A stretch of DNA of 64,000 bases from Branchiostoma floridae (GCF_000003815.2 NC_049979.1:32382500-32446499); one strand, 5' to 3'; positions 38,201 through 53,200 are shown, numbered from the stretch's first letter. Numbers and translations: made by a program. The notes: generated from the letters alone by a model not told the origin.

Positions 38201-41200
38201 AACGGTGAATTTAAGGAGATCTAATAACATGCAGCATGAGTAATTACCAAGAAATGCACTCTTTAAATGTGGCGGTCTTAGGGAAGGTAGCTAGAATGAC
38301 GAAAGTTTACTTCACATCATTGACATGTCATACAACTTACAAGGGACTGACCAGTAGGTCACCAGACAAGGTCTCTGTGGCTTTCAGAACTCTTGTATTG
38401 TACATTTTGTACCTTTGTCAAAACTGTAGACCAAGCATGTAGCAAAAACCTTCGGACATAATTCTTATTGGTTGACCCTGCCTAGTTTGATAGTGTCAGT
38501 CTTTTCTTATCTCAAAGTACCTACAATACTCTGCAACAGGAGATGCATAGTACTCAGACATGTACACAGCACTTGCGACTTCCAACAAGTAAGCCAAGAG
38601 TATGTCAGGATTNNNNNNNNNNNNNNNNNNNNNNNNNNNNNNNNNNNNNNNNNNNNNNNNNNNNNNNNNNNNNNNNNNNNNNNNNNNNNNNNNNNNNNNN
38701 NNNNNNNNNNNNNNNNNNNNNNNNNNNNNNNNNNNNNNNNNNNNNNNNNNNNNNNNNNNNNNNNNNNNNNNNNNNNNNNNNNNNNNNNNNNNNNNNNNNN
38801 NNNNNNNNNNNNNNNNNNNNNNNNNNNNNNNNNNNNNNNNNNNNNNNNNNNNNNNNNNNNNNNNNNNNNNNNNNNNNNNNNNNNNNNNNNNNNNNNNNNN
38901 NNNNNNNNNNNNNNNNNNNNNNNNNNNNNNNNNNNNNNNNNNNNNNNNNNNNNNNNNNNNNNNNNNNNNNNNNNNNNNNNNNNNNNNNNNNNNNNNNNNN
39001 NNNNNNNNNNNNNNNNNNNNNNNNNNNNNNNNNNNNNNNNNNNNNNNNNNNNNNNNNNNNNNNNNNNNNNNNNNNNNNNNNNNNNNNNNNNNNNNNNNNN
39101 NNNNNNNNNNNNNNNNNNNNNNNNNNNNNNNNNNNNNNNNNNNNNNNNNNNNNNNNNNNNNNNNNNNNNNNNNNNNNNNNNNNNNNNNNNNNNNNNNNNN
39201 NNNNNNNNNNNNNNNNNNNNNNNNNNNNNNNNNNNNNNNNNNNNNNNNNNNNNNNNNNNNNNNNNNNNNNNNNNNNNNNNNNNNNNNNNNNNNNNNNNNN
39301 NNNNNNNNNNNNNNNNNNNNNNNNNNNNNNNNNNNCTGAAAGTCGAAAATGATGTTTGATTTCTTGTGAATGCCAATTTTAAGTACTGCCTGTCTAGTTA
39401 CTCTATTAAGTCCTGGTCCCTTACATTGCCTAATGTTAAATCATTATAGTTTACATTGGTTTTGATTAACACTTTGATCTTCAATAAAGTAGTTTTGTAT
39501 CTTGAATCCCCTGCAGGTTTCTTCTGCTCCGGCGGTTCCCTGTACGCCCGCCCCACAGACGAGGAACAGCACGGTGGAGACGCCTGTCCCATCGCACACT
39601 ACTGTCCCGAGGGAACAGCCAGCCCGCTGCGCTGTGCAAACGGAACTTACGTCAATGAGACAGGAAACTCCCAGTGTTACCCCTGCCCAGCAGGTACCAA
39701 CTTCTTACTGCTGATTAACTATGAAAGCCTTAGAAATAGAAACATGAGCAGTCCCCTGGAACATAGGATCAATCCCTGTCCTTGGTGCTGATTTTCCTGC
39801 TGCTTACACCTAAGTGTTGGGGAGCAACAGCACTGAAAAAACTTGCCTCATATATGAATTATGACATGCATACATAATGTATATCTATATTCAGCTGCCA
39901 ACAACAAGTTTGTACTTTGAAAATGTTGGTTGTTTAATCTCAAGGAGGGGGCGATGGAGAAATATCATGACTGAAACTTGGGTGCGTCATGTACACACTG
40001 ATATGTTTTCTTTTCTCGACTCATGTTTTATTATGGTTATGTTCGATTTACATAACGTCAGTTGGCTAAGAAGTGATAGTGGTAGTTTTGGTACTATGGT
40101 TCTTAAATGTATTTAAAGTGTGGCTCTCCAGTTTTATGTGCCATCCAAGAGTACATGCCTAACTGAAGCTATGCACTCATTTCCACCTGATGAGTTGACC
40201 AAGTTGTGTTTGCTGTGTCCTGTAGGTTATTATGTGACAGATGGAGATGGGACCTGATGAGTTAACCAAGTTGTGTTTGCTGTGTCCTGTAGGTTATTAT
40301 GTGACAGATGGAGGTGGACCTGATGAGTAACCAAGTTGTGTTTGCTGTGTCCTGTAGTTATTATGTGACAGATGGAATACCCGATCNNNNNNNNNNNNNN
40401 NNNNNNNNNNNNNNNNNNNNNNNNNNNNNNNNNNNNNNNNNNNNNNNNNNNNNNNNNNNNNNNNNNNNNNNNNNNNNNNNNNNNNNTATTATCATTCATT
40501 ACTAGTACAATGTATATTGTATAACAGATCTGACGTGGTGTTGGCTGTTGTTCTCAGGTATCAATGTGAGTAATCCTGAACCAGGAACGTTCCGTGGAAA
40601 TGGCGGCCCCTGTCCACCAGGCTTCTTCTGTCCGTCCGGGACGTCCAACCCCGACCCCTGCCCCAGCGGCACGTACTCTGACCAGACCCACGTGAAGAGT
40701 GTTGACGGGTGTAAGGACTGTGCCCTGGGACAGTACTGCATGTCAACTAACCTGACCGCACCCACTGGGCCGTGTGATCCTGGCTTCTACTGTCTCAGGG
40801 GGAATGTCCATCCAAACCCTATAGGTCAGGATGGTTTGATCTCTATTAGTTGTACAATATGAAGACTTGGAATATGTATGGAAAGAATGGAGACTTGATT
40901 AAGTTTCTCAGTGTTGTAGCTATCCTTGTAGTCGGCCTGCTAGTGCTGTTTATCAATTTTCTTACAAGTTTGATGTAAAAGTTTTCAAGCTTTCTAAGAT
41001 GGCCACTTTAAGAAAATCTGAAATTTAAAGAGATCTACAAATGCTGCATCTATTCAGTAATCCCCAAGATATGCACACTTAAGATGTTCTGATATTCAAG
41101 ACATGCTTTGATGATGATGAGGCCTTGATCGTTTTAATGTTGCAACTTCAGGGCTCTTCAGTCAGATTATGTGCAAAGTAGGCTAGTTGTTAACATATTG

Positions 41201-44200
41201 GATGTGGCTATGTTACAAAACTAGGCGATACTCAAATTTCATATTGAATCTACAGAATACATTGTGGATATTCTCTGTGGAGCTTAGAGTTTAGTTATAG
41301 ACAAAAGCTTATTATACTAAAAGTTTATCAGTTACAAGATTTTTTACCATTGGAACTGTTTGTCCACTTCAGGTGATGATGAGACGATGGGCGGACCCTG
41401 CTTGATCGGTCACTACTGTCCCGAGGGCACGTCCTACCCGCTGGGCTGTCCGGCAGGAACGTACAACAACCTGACCCAGCAGACAGAGTGTGCAGCCTGC
41501 CCAGCTGGGTACTACTGTCCTGAGAACTCCACCACATACGAAACATACCCCTGTCCGGTTGGACACTACTGTCCTAATGGTAATATAATAGTGCTTTGTG
41601 GTTGTTTTTTAATTGCCAATTCTTTCACTTGGGACAGAGCTCTATTCAAGTATCAACTTTGATTAAGGCCTGCTTTTCTTGAGTTTGGAGTTAGATTAAT
41701 ATTGGTCCTGAATTGTTCAGCACAGTCTCTTACCTGTTCCTGGTGTCATCTGTGTTCACTTGTTATTAAGACCACAAGACTACAAGACTTAGCACACTTA
41801 ATGATAGTTGGCAGAATATACGTGTATTATACTTACTTGATGTAAGTCTATGCTCTGATGATGCATGTAATTGCATAGAGCTAAAGCAATGATTTATCTA
41901 CACTGTAAAAATCAAGCTCCAGTTAGGTCATGGACAAAGCGTTTTCAAGTACCTAACATCTAAGGTAAAAGTACTTATAATCACATACTTTAAGTGCAAT
42001 TCTTAGTGAGATTGCACTAACTCATGTGTTGTTGATTTGACTTTGCAGGGACAAGATACTCCAGTGAATACCCGTGTCCACGAGGATACTACCGCGGGAC
42101 AGAGATGGGCCAGAGTGTGGAAGACTGCTCACCGTGTTCCCCTGGGAGCTACTGTCTTGGAGGGGAGGACTCACCTACAGCACAATGTAACCCTGGTAAG
42201 TCTAGGCAGTCTCACCTAGAGCAGAATGGAACACTGGTATGGCTAAATAGTGTTACCAATAGGTGTGTTATGTATGATACATGTCAGGGAAGCAAAACCC
42301 AGCATGTGTGCGTAAGAACCTCAAAGAAATCTCAAAGCGGTCTAATATGCAGCCCTGGATGCATTGTCTAATAGTATGCAATTATGAATGCAAAACATGC
42401 AGTAAATGTCATTTATCTTTCAAGATACAAGACACTCTGGCCGCCATATGTTGTCATCAATGTTAGAGGTACTCTGAGCTATAAGCTATGAACTTAAAGA
42501 ATCCACTATCTTGTTGTCCCGTTGTCAGTGGTGCTTTAAAAAAAGGTATAATGAACTTCCATATGCAGATCCCAACAATGACAATATGATATGGATTGTA
42601 ATATGATAACTCCTCGGCTACATGTAAGTTCCTCAGTGACTGAATTCCTGCAAGATGGAATTGATTTCCTCTGCCCTGCCAACAATCAAACAAGCAAACA
42701 AACAACCTGACAGACCTATTCATGCAGCTCATGTTACACCACACAGTATTGAAACTATCCTTGTTTATTTTGCAGGCTGGTACTGTGTAAATGCAGCCTG
42801 GAGCCCAGAGCCCAACGAGTATTCCGTGCTGGACTACAGCAGCTATGGAGACTGCCTCTGTCCAGCCAACACCACGGGTGGGCAGTGTCGGCCTGGATTC
42901 TTCTGTCCACAGGGCTCACAGGAACCCACCTCCTGCACAGCTGGGTCCTACTGTGCTACTCCAGGTGGGGTTCTAACATCTGAAGCTTCATCAGAAGTCA
43001 TTGAAGTATCAATGTGGATGTATTTGAAAAGTTTTTGTTTTTTCTCACCTGAATGTGAATACATTTTATTGATAACTTAAAGTCATAATATTGTTATCAG
43101 GTGGCTGAGGCAAAAATGAAAATAAGAATCAACTGATAAATTGTCAGACACATGTATGATAGGTAACTGTACTTCATTTGAGAAACTTACAGTATGCTGC
43201 AGTACGATGTGAACAAGACAGAGAGAGAAAGGTGACAGAAGATCACCAAAACATTGGTTAATTAAAACAGTTGTGTACAAAGAATCTTGTTATTCAGTGA
43301 CTTACCAACCTGAGGAAACTATTCACAGATGTACTTTGCTCTGTTTTTAAGATCTATCACTCTCCAATGTTGTACTGAACCTATGTTGCAGGTCTGTCCA
43401 GTGCCTCAGGCCCATGTCTGGAGGGGTACTACTGCAGTGGGGGTGCCAGTCAGTGGGATCCTACAGACGGCATCACAGGAAACATCTGTCCTCCAGGCAG
43501 ATACTGTGGTAAGCAGAATGTTGAACAAACAGTGGGAGTACAGTTTAACCTGTGCAAGTGACCGCCTGACCATTGATACACAATCAAACCTGTACTAGTA
43601 TCAACCTCTACATACATGTAAGGACCAATAGTCCTGGTCACTGTGATCACTTTTTGGTGGTCCCTTAGATTATTTTTTCCATTATATATTAGCACAAGCA
43701 TTAAGAATCCTCTATATAGTGACCACCTGTTCACAAAGATCAGATTTTATTGGTCACCTGAGTGGTATCACATTGACATCACATGCTTCTGTTGGTGTCC
43801 CATCAAATCTCCTTATCTGTAAACTTTTGAGTTGTCAGGCACTGAATGGTTCATTACCAACACCTTTTCTTCTTTGCAACCACAGAGAATGGTACAGGCA
43901 TCCCCTCCCTGTGTCCGATCAGCACCTACACCAACTCTACAGGCAGGACCAGTCTGCAGGACTGCCTGCCCTGCACGGCTGGCTACTACTGTGAGACTCC
44001 CGGACTGACAGAGCCCACAGGACCATGCACCGCAGGTGAGAACTCCAGACATTTACGATAAATCTTGAAACAGTCACAGTGGTTTTATTTTAGTTTGCAT
44101 CCTTTGCATGACCTCTCCACCTTCAATTTGATAGTGACTGATTTTGAAACAATATAAAGGTTTGAGAAAAAGGTACTGTTGAAAAGTTGTAAAAGTTCAT

Positions 44201-47200
44201 AATGTAATGTCTTGCAATCACATGTATCATGATAATTAAGAACTGATTGCCTCCCANNNNNNNNNNNNNNNNNNNNNNNNNNNNNNNNNNNNNNNNNNNN
44301 NNNNNNNNNNNNNNNNNNNNNNNNNNNNNNNNNNNNNNNNNNNNNNNNNNNNNNNNNNNNNNNNNNNNNNNNNNNNNNNNNNNNNNNNNNNNNNNNNNNN
44401 NNNNNNNNNNNNNNNNNNNNNNNNNNNNNNNNNNNNNNNNNNNNNNNNNNNNNNNNNNNNNNNNNNNNNNNNNNNNNNNNNNNNNNNNNNNNNNNNNNNN
44501 NNNNNNNNNNNNNNNNNNNNNNNNNNNNNNNNNNNNNNNNNNNNNNNNNNNNNNNNNNNNNNNNNNNNNNNNNNNNNNNNNNNNNNNNNNNNNNNNNNNN
44601 NNNNNNNNNNNNNNNNNNNNNNNNNNNNNNNNNNNNNNNNNNNNNNNNNNNNNNNNNNNNNNNNNNNNNNNNNNNNNNNNNNNNNNNNNNNNNNNNNNNN
44701 NNNNNNNNNNNNNNNNNNNNNNNNNNNNNNNNNNNNNNNNNNNNNNNNNNNNNNNNNNNNNNNNNNNNNNNNNNNNNNNNNNNNNNNNNNNNNNNNNNNN
44801 NNNNNNNNNNNNNNNNNNNNNNNNNNNNNNNNNNNNNNNNNNNNNNNNNNNNNNNNNNNNNNNNNNNNNNNNNNCCATATATAGCCAATGACGTCACAAC
44901 TTCATTACTTTACAAGCAAAATCTCCAGAGGAAAGAATATTTTCTGACGATGTGATGTTAAATGGTGTATGTGTTTGTATATTTTGCTCAAAGTTCAATT
45001 GAGTGTGTTGATTGAATAGTACAGTATCTGAGTATAAACAGAAAATGTTTTTTTGTGTGTATCATATGGCCTTTAACACTTGCTCTGGCAACATAAAATT
45101 TGTAGACATCCCTTAATTCTTAATGATGTGTTAGATGACTTAACAATAATTTCTTTTTTCCTTCAGGTTACTACTGTCCAGCTGGCCAGAACATCAGTGA
45201 CCCCTTCCCCTGCCCAGCAGGCCATTACTGTGAAGTCGGTAGTTTTGAGCCGACGGCGTGTGACTCAGGCACCTGGCAGGACCAGGATGGACAGCCCCAG
45301 TGCAAGGAATGCCCCTCAGGTAGGGATTGCCACTTAGGGTAGGGTCATCCTCACATAGCTGTAATCAACTCTTGCAGAGATGTGTGGGGTTTGGTGGGAA
45401 AACCAACAGGATATGACATGCAATCCATTTCATTGTTTAGGAAAAAATATGTTGCTTTGAATTATGGACCTGAAAAATTTAGGGTCAGAAGGTATGGACT
45501 CTTGAAAAATGAGGAGAAAATGTTGGAAAATGATTCTGCAAGATTTTCATCAATTTGATGTCAGAAAGAAATTTTTTTATCCCTTGCCAGAGCCACAGCT
45601 TGGCTAAACAATTGACAAAAAAGACTAAGGTTGGCACGTATTTGCTAAGGTCAGCAGGTTTTTGCCAGGTAACCGGAAACCTTTTTTTTCTTAGGCACAC
45701 AAGTACTCCTTTGCTGCCACCCAAAACAAAAATCATCTATTTTCGTTATTAAGAAACCATCAATTTTTTGTGACTAAGTTTGACTGCTGATCAGATACTG
45801 TATGCTCAACACAGTACAAAAAGAGCTAGTGTGTAGGAAGATTTCATAACAGTACAATGTCAGGTAGACTTCTGTCTTGATATACTGTAAAAGGGACCAC
45901 ATGTAACGCTACTGTTTGTATGTTCCAGGGTATTACTGTGACCGGAACAACACCCCAGTGGTTGACTACAGCAGCTATCCCTGCCCCGTGGGGCACTTCT
46001 GTCCCAACGGCACAGAGTTTGCCACCCAGCACGGCTGTCCCCACGGGACCTACAGCAGTGCCGTCATGCTGGAGAGGAGCGATCAGTGCGACCCCTGTCC
46101 GCCTGGAAAATTCTGTCGGGATACTGGGCTCAGTGCAGTCACAGGTATATCAATAACCATGAACAATGCAGATATTGTTTTTGATGTGTCTGTGTGTATG
46201 TGTGTGCTTGTGCGCGCACATGAGTGTTTGTGTTTCCGGATATTTGTAGTCAACATAATTTTAAATCCTCTGGATGAATTGTACTACTTTATTGTTGCAT
46301 AATCATAATAGATTTTATATTTTGTCTACAATTTGCATATTGTCAATGTTAATGTTTTCCTCAATCCAGTTAATATGTATTCCTGGTAAACAAAGAATTA
46401 TAACCAAACCTAACCAAAACCATGTGTAGGTGACTGCAATGCCGGGTTCTGGTGTAAGAATGGATCGTGGTCAGAAGTGCCCACAGATGGGACTACTGGA
46501 GAGAGCTGTCCTGAAGGACACTTCTGCATACAAGGTTTGTTATTGTCGTTTTTTTGTGTTCTCTTGCCAGGATGACTCACTCAGTGTCTAAGTCACTGCT
46601 AATCAGTAGAGCACAGGAAAGACATGACAGTTGCAATTCATGCACAAATCGCAAATATACAGAAATCAATAAATCAATGAAAACTCTGAATTAAGAGAAA
46701 CCATCATGATGCTGTTATCCTTAATCATTAATGGTCATGAGATTAGGGCATGTTTTCACAGTGTTATGAAAATTCTAGCCAGCTATAATAGTCAACACCA
46801 CAAAACTTATCAGGTTTCAGCACCTCGGACAGAGACAACATCATGGAAATGCATGTACTTGCTATTCAAGAACAGGAGCAGATAATTTTACCAGCATATT
46901 CTGTGCCAAATTATCACAGCTATTGATAGCTGAATGTACAGTTGGAAAATATGACAATGTGTCTATAAACAATTGCACCAGCCTTAGCATACAATAAAAA
47001 CCAGGATGAAACTGTGGATGTGCAATGCATGTACCGTTGCAGTACATGTTTCTTCAACCATGCAGTTTTCACTGCATCCAAAACTTTGTAGGCTGATTTT
47101 ACAAGGGCACATGTTGGATGTTACCTTACACATTCTACTCTGCAGCTTTCCGCAAGTTGCATGGAATTTTCTATGTGTTATGTCATGAATTGTCATGTCT

Positions 47201-50200
47201 TTTCCTCCAGGTACCCCCTCCCCTGAAGGCTGCCCTGTTGGTACCTGGTCCAACAGTACAGGACTACAGGCAGCTGATGACTGCTTCCCCTGCTCTGGTG
47301 GTTACTACTGCAATGGTACCGGACTCACCGAGCCTTCAGGACCATGCGATGCAGGGTAAGTGCATGTGTTCCAGGCTCTTTTTTTATATTACTCCTAAAG
47401 ATTACAATTATGTACAGTAAGAAATTTAAAGCTTTTATAGCTTTTGACCAGTACTCTAAGACTTGATTTGACCCAAGGGACTAGAGGACTGGTCAAAAGC
47501 TTGTCAACTAGCGCTTTACTTTGTTTATGTTTGTAGCGTTAAAATTTCCTCAAATTAACACGGATATGTAACATGCATTGGCATAATACCGGTAGTAAGA
47601 CTTATACCGGTAGATTAAAAATACTGGAACTTAAAGAGATCTACACATGCAACAATAGTTATTTCTGAGCTGTGCACACTTCAGACATCTAGGTGTCCAA
47701 TACATCATTTACAAAGCATCGATAACAATGCATTCGAAGACAACAAGGCCAAAAGTTTTCAGTATCTTTTTCGGGGTAGGCAGCTCGTCGTGGGACAAAC
47801 ACACTGTCACATTCATTGCCAAATTTATAGATCATAATTACACATGCTCACGGCACAAGACGAACATGATTCAACAACAATCTTGAATTTCTGTTGGTGA
47901 CCTACAACTCATGTAAAAGTGTGAAGAACCGTTGCATAATAGCCCGGATCTACGACTGAATGGGCAAAATTGAACGTATGCAGCCATTTTCCCGCCATTT
48001 TTATATCTACGCTAGCAGTGAAGTGTTACGTCATAGCGGTTGTGACGGACAGAAGTTAAATGAAAATTCTTGACAGTATACGTCCGTTTTCTCATGACAT
48101 TTTGTATGCTCATGCAGGTTTATGTTTTATGCATTTACTGACAGAAAAGGAAGGAACATCAGAGGATGTATAAATGTACATAGCGGCAGTTAATTGTGCC
48201 GTGTTTCTTCCTACCGGTATTTTTTACCCCCTCCCAACCACGCGCCCGTTCGGCGTGTAATTCCGCGGCGTGTTACAATTACAATACTACGCTTTTAGCA
48301 GGACAAGAGTGGCAGAAAAGTTACACAGAAGAAGTGGCAAGGGTAACCTATAACAGCAACATGTAACTGGAGAAAATGATGCGTTGACAATTTGTCAAAT
48401 CAGTATGGCTAGAGAAATCGTCGTAAACGTACCAGTATTTTGATAATAGATGTTACACATCTGTTTTGAAAAGGTATGAGGTACAAGACACAATTCAGGC
48501 TATGGCTGCAAGATCCTTGCTGTAGCAATAATCCATATGACAATGATGATGATACATGTTGTACATCTTATGTAGGTCCTACTACAACAATAGTGTCTGT
48601 ATTGGCACTGTAACTGCAATAGTAGTGACATGATGATATATGATATCCCCCATGTATGTGTTGATAGGTACTACTGCAACAACAGTGCCACTACACCCAC
48701 CCCTGATGATGGTGGTCTGACCGGTGCTCCATGTTGGGCTGGTCACTACTGTCCGGAGGGCACTGCCCACCCCATCCCCTGCAGCCCTGGAACCTACATG
48801 GTCACCACGCAGGCTGAGGCATGTGACGTGTGCCCAGCTGGCCGCTACTGTGTGTCAGGCTTTGAACCACAGAGGTGTCCCATTGGTAAGCCATCTTTTC
48901 TTCAGACTATTTTAGCTGTTTATTGTTTGTGTTTTTGTTTGATTGACTGTTTCAACCTATTATTATTCATTAGAACTCAATTCATTAAAATTTGAATTAA
49001 GGTTACTGGTACCAAGGGATGAGGTAAAGGGCCAAATGAAATATATTATGAAAAAAGGTTACATGGTTGACTCCTAAAAAATCCCTATAGATTTAGTCCA
49101 TTATCCATAAACACTATCTAATTACTTGTACATAGGATTACAATAACACAAAGCAAAATGAAAGTTAGTGCATGGTCTGTTTATTTAATTTATTTCAATT
49201 ATGTACAACTTAAAATATTGTAACTGTATTGTAATGTTTTACTCAAGCAAATCAGTCTATAAGACTTGGAAACTAGTTGCTTGAGTAACTGTCATGTTGT
49301 ATTATGACCAGCTTGCTCGTGAAGTATGGTTGCGGTCGAGGACCTAAAGAATGCTATGGGGGACAGAGCAGTCTGGAGAGAAAGAGTGCACTTGGTCCGG
49401 GCGAGCAGCCCACGATGATGATTATGATCTTATCACCTGGATATCTACATGTAACTTCATCAATGTTCTACAGGGTGTTTTAGTACAGGTAATCATGATT
49501 TACAGTTACTGTAATTATAGTATTCTTGTTTTCCCCCAGGTTACTACTGTCCTGAAGGAACCGGTTTTGACTGGCAGGCCTGTCCGCCGGGTACGTTCAG
49601 TATGGCTGACGGCCTGGCTAACCAGACCCAGTGTACGCTCTGCTCCCCCGGCAAGTACTGCTCCAGTCCCAACGCCACGTCTGTAACGGGAGACTGTGCT
49701 GCTGGGTACTTCTGTCAGGAGGGGTCTGACACCGCCACACCAGAGGTCACATACACAGGTCAGTATGGAGATTTGGGTATAAACAGATACTACGCACATC
49801 CATACAAATGGGTAACAAAGTTTTTTTATACTGGCTTGCGCTACTTTGTATAGCAGATAGGTGGCACTGCTGTAGTATGAAGAATGTGGTGCAAAACATG
49901 ACTGAGTTTATATCCCCCCTCATCATGGCTTGTGCATATGACTGGGATGGATTTATGTATCGAAACAGCCTCCTTATATCCAAGCAACCTCCTTATACCC
50001 CCGCAACCTCCTTATATCCAAACAACCTCCTTATATCCAAACAACCTCCTTATATCCAAACAACCTCCTTATATCCAAACAACCTCCTTATATCCAAGCA
50101 GCCTCCTTATAAGAATCCTTTGCCCCATACCAGTCTATCACATTAAATCTGCTCAAGTTATTTAGTAACTTACCAACCTGATGACACTACATGTATTTAT

Positions 50201-53200
50201 TTTACAAACACCCCTTATGATGTACATTGTGTACATGAGACAAGGAACAACTATGACTTCTACTTCTGCTAAATAAACATCTCAACTAAGAAACCCTTGA
50301 TCTTGTCTGCTTGTGATTCATGAAAACTGATTAAAACTTGCTGTGCAGACACTAAATGATGAAATGTACCTTGACTGTTTGCTAGGTGTGGCTGGAGTGT
50401 GTCCAGCTGGTCACTACTGTCCAGTAGGAACATCAACACCAGAACCATGTCCCAGGGGAAGATTTAGCAACCTCACAAAACTCACCAACTTTGTAAGTAA
50501 AAATTCACTTCTGTAACTATTTGCTTTAATATCATTATTCAAATTATTATATGATATTGTTTTATTCTTACACAATTTTACACTGACGGGCGTATCATTA
50601 CAGAACGTCTCATGATGCAGAAAACTTCAAACTGTTTTAGTTTTAAATAAGTAGAATCCATCAGATTCTATATCTTTATAGCTGGTATAGTCACGTCTCA
50701 GCATAGCACCTCAGTTTTGCAGGCACACAGTGTGGCAGCAGCTGGTTATATTACGCTGAACAACCTGTCGCACCTAACCTTTGCACATCTTGCTGCAAGC
50801 TTGAGGATGCCCCTACTGTACTTGATGGTTATAAGTTTCACTCTATAATAGTAGGGAAAAAAATTCATAAGCATCATCATCATTCAGGCGTACTGGTTGC
50901 ATGGATGGACCTGACTCTCTTCCTCCATCCTTTCCTATCCTCCATAGCCTTGGGCAGTTCTTCAGCCAAGCAGCCAGTATATAAATGCATATTAACCTTA
51001 TCCCTTGTTGTTTTCAGACCGAATGTGAGCTGTGCCTATATGGGCAGTACTGTGGGGAGGAGGGGCTGATGGAGCCCAGTGGGGACTGCCATGCTGGGTT
51101 CTACTGTCTACGGGGAGCTGAGGAGCCCAACAATCCCTCAGCAGACTCCAACAGTGGACCATGCCCCGCAGGTATATGGAACTCTCGTACTGTACTGTTT
51201 TCTTACCGAACCATGTGTGCAAGACGTAAGTGATATTTGACTACAGAAACTGTTGATAGACATACATGTATTATTCTGTACCAATAGACAGTGACAAAAC
51301 AATACATTGTACATTTTTGTACTTTGTTCCGTTATTTTGTTGTGGGTTACCGTGCACAAAGAAAAATTATACGCCAAATAGCAATTACTCATCAAGCAAC
51401 TGGATATGATTTCAGTTACTGTCAAAATTTCAGATAACATGTATTATCTTTTGTTAGTGACACTGACCATTTCCAAAATCATATCAGTTTATTGAGTAAT
51501 TGCTATTTGGCGTATCTTAGTACCTGGATGTCTAACCTTCATTGAAGAAAAATGATACTTGTGACTTTTGCCACTACATCTACAATCACATGACCATGTT
51601 GCAGGATTTTTCTGTCCAAATGGCACTTCCTTCCCCCTGGGGTGTCTTGCTGGAACCTACAACCCACTGGAGGGCCAGGCAGAGTGTGTGGACTGTGAGC
51701 CTGGGTGAGTCTGTTCAGTTTGCTGTTTGTTTACACTTGTAATTAAGTAAAGACGAGTAACTGCCGCTGATTACATTGTACATGTAAGATCCTGTCTTCT
51801 GCTGGGTACAGAAGTGGAGAAGTAGTGAATTCTTAGTTGTTTTAGGAACTTGCACTTGTCTGACTCTAGCCTATACATGTGCTGTACAGAGGGATGTCAA
51901 GCATTCGTGTCAGATTGAGGGATAAATTGCTATAAGCCTATCAGTTATGCCTTTAACTTTGACTTGCAAAAACATGATACACCATGGAGCACAAGACAGT
52001 GAAATGTATTACAAAACATGTTGAATACGAGACCAGATACAAAGTACTAGATACAATCTAGAAAAAATCCAATGAATATTGGATGTCAGCATTTCTGTTA
52101 TAAATAATGTATGTTGTGCTTTTGCTGCTCAGGTACTACTGTCCTGCTAACTCAACCACATACCTGGACTACCCCTGCCCTATGGGGCACTACTGTCCCT
52201 CAGCCACACAGTCTGCCACACAGTACCCGTGTGACAAGGGGTACTACAACGACTATGAGGGCAGGGCCAGCATTGATGACTGCAAGCCCTGTGAACCAGG
52301 TCAGTTTCTTAGTGTTTTCTCTCCTTTGTCAACAAGAAAATGTGTGCAACAAAAGTACAGCAACAACATTAAAATACCTAATACAAAAAGTATTGACTAT
52401 TCAACATTCTGGAGTCCAATAGAAAAGTATTCCATATGTTATCAGTGATTATATCTGTGTCATTGTCCTAATACATTACACCTGTGACCTCTAGGTGACA
52501 TGCTTTGCTTGGGTGATAACTTAGTTGACAATGTCTTTGTTCTTAGGCCATGTTGATTTGATTAAATTGATGACATCCTCTGGGAACCCCAAAACTGATG
52601 TTTGCATGACAAAAAAGTTTTGCAAAAAAAAGTTGCGTTTATTATGAAATCTAACTGGTTAGGAAGGTTGAACAATTGACTATACTCACAGAGGTCAGTG
52701 TATTTAAGACCAAACTAGAGGCATTGATTTTTGTTCTTTCTCATCTTCTTTGACTTTGGCATTGACTTGCCACAACATTAGTATCCATCACTGTTGCTCC
52801 CCTGCACTTGAGTTTAAGCGCCGGAAAAATCAGCACCAAGGACAGGACTTGTCCTGATCCTATGTTTTAGAGTACCAGGAAAAAACACACTGTGGAGAGC
52901 AGAAATCTGGGACTTTTTTCATGCTTCCCACTGTGGGCAAAATCCTTCCATGCAAACGCTGGATTTAATGTTTCAGGGTCATATTTTTATGGTTATGATG
53001 AAATGTACTCAAGCAGCTGTTGTCATGTTCTCCATATTCTTACCTCTGCTCTCCCCTTCCCCAGGTTACTACTGTGGAAGTGCAGGCAGCAGGAACATTA
53101 CTGCCCCCTGTGCCCCCGGCTGGTACTGCATCAGAGGAGCATGGTCAGCCCAGCCCACAGACCTGGGTGACCTCAACATCACCAGCAACTGTTTCTGTCC

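Noticed and set aside
38472-39376. Long open frames on both strands across the 723-N gap, and similar ones at 44085-44897 and 5565-5978
   Set aside because: They are open only because N codons are not stops. No real sequence supports them.
47560-48480. A possible larger mobile element (taccggta words, CpG-rich part near 48230)
   Set aside because: I could not find matching ends or a target duplication, so no feature is claimed.
49808-50165. Frames encoding repeated Pro-Tyr-Ile-Gln residues
   Set aside because: They are translations of the 19-bp minisatellite.
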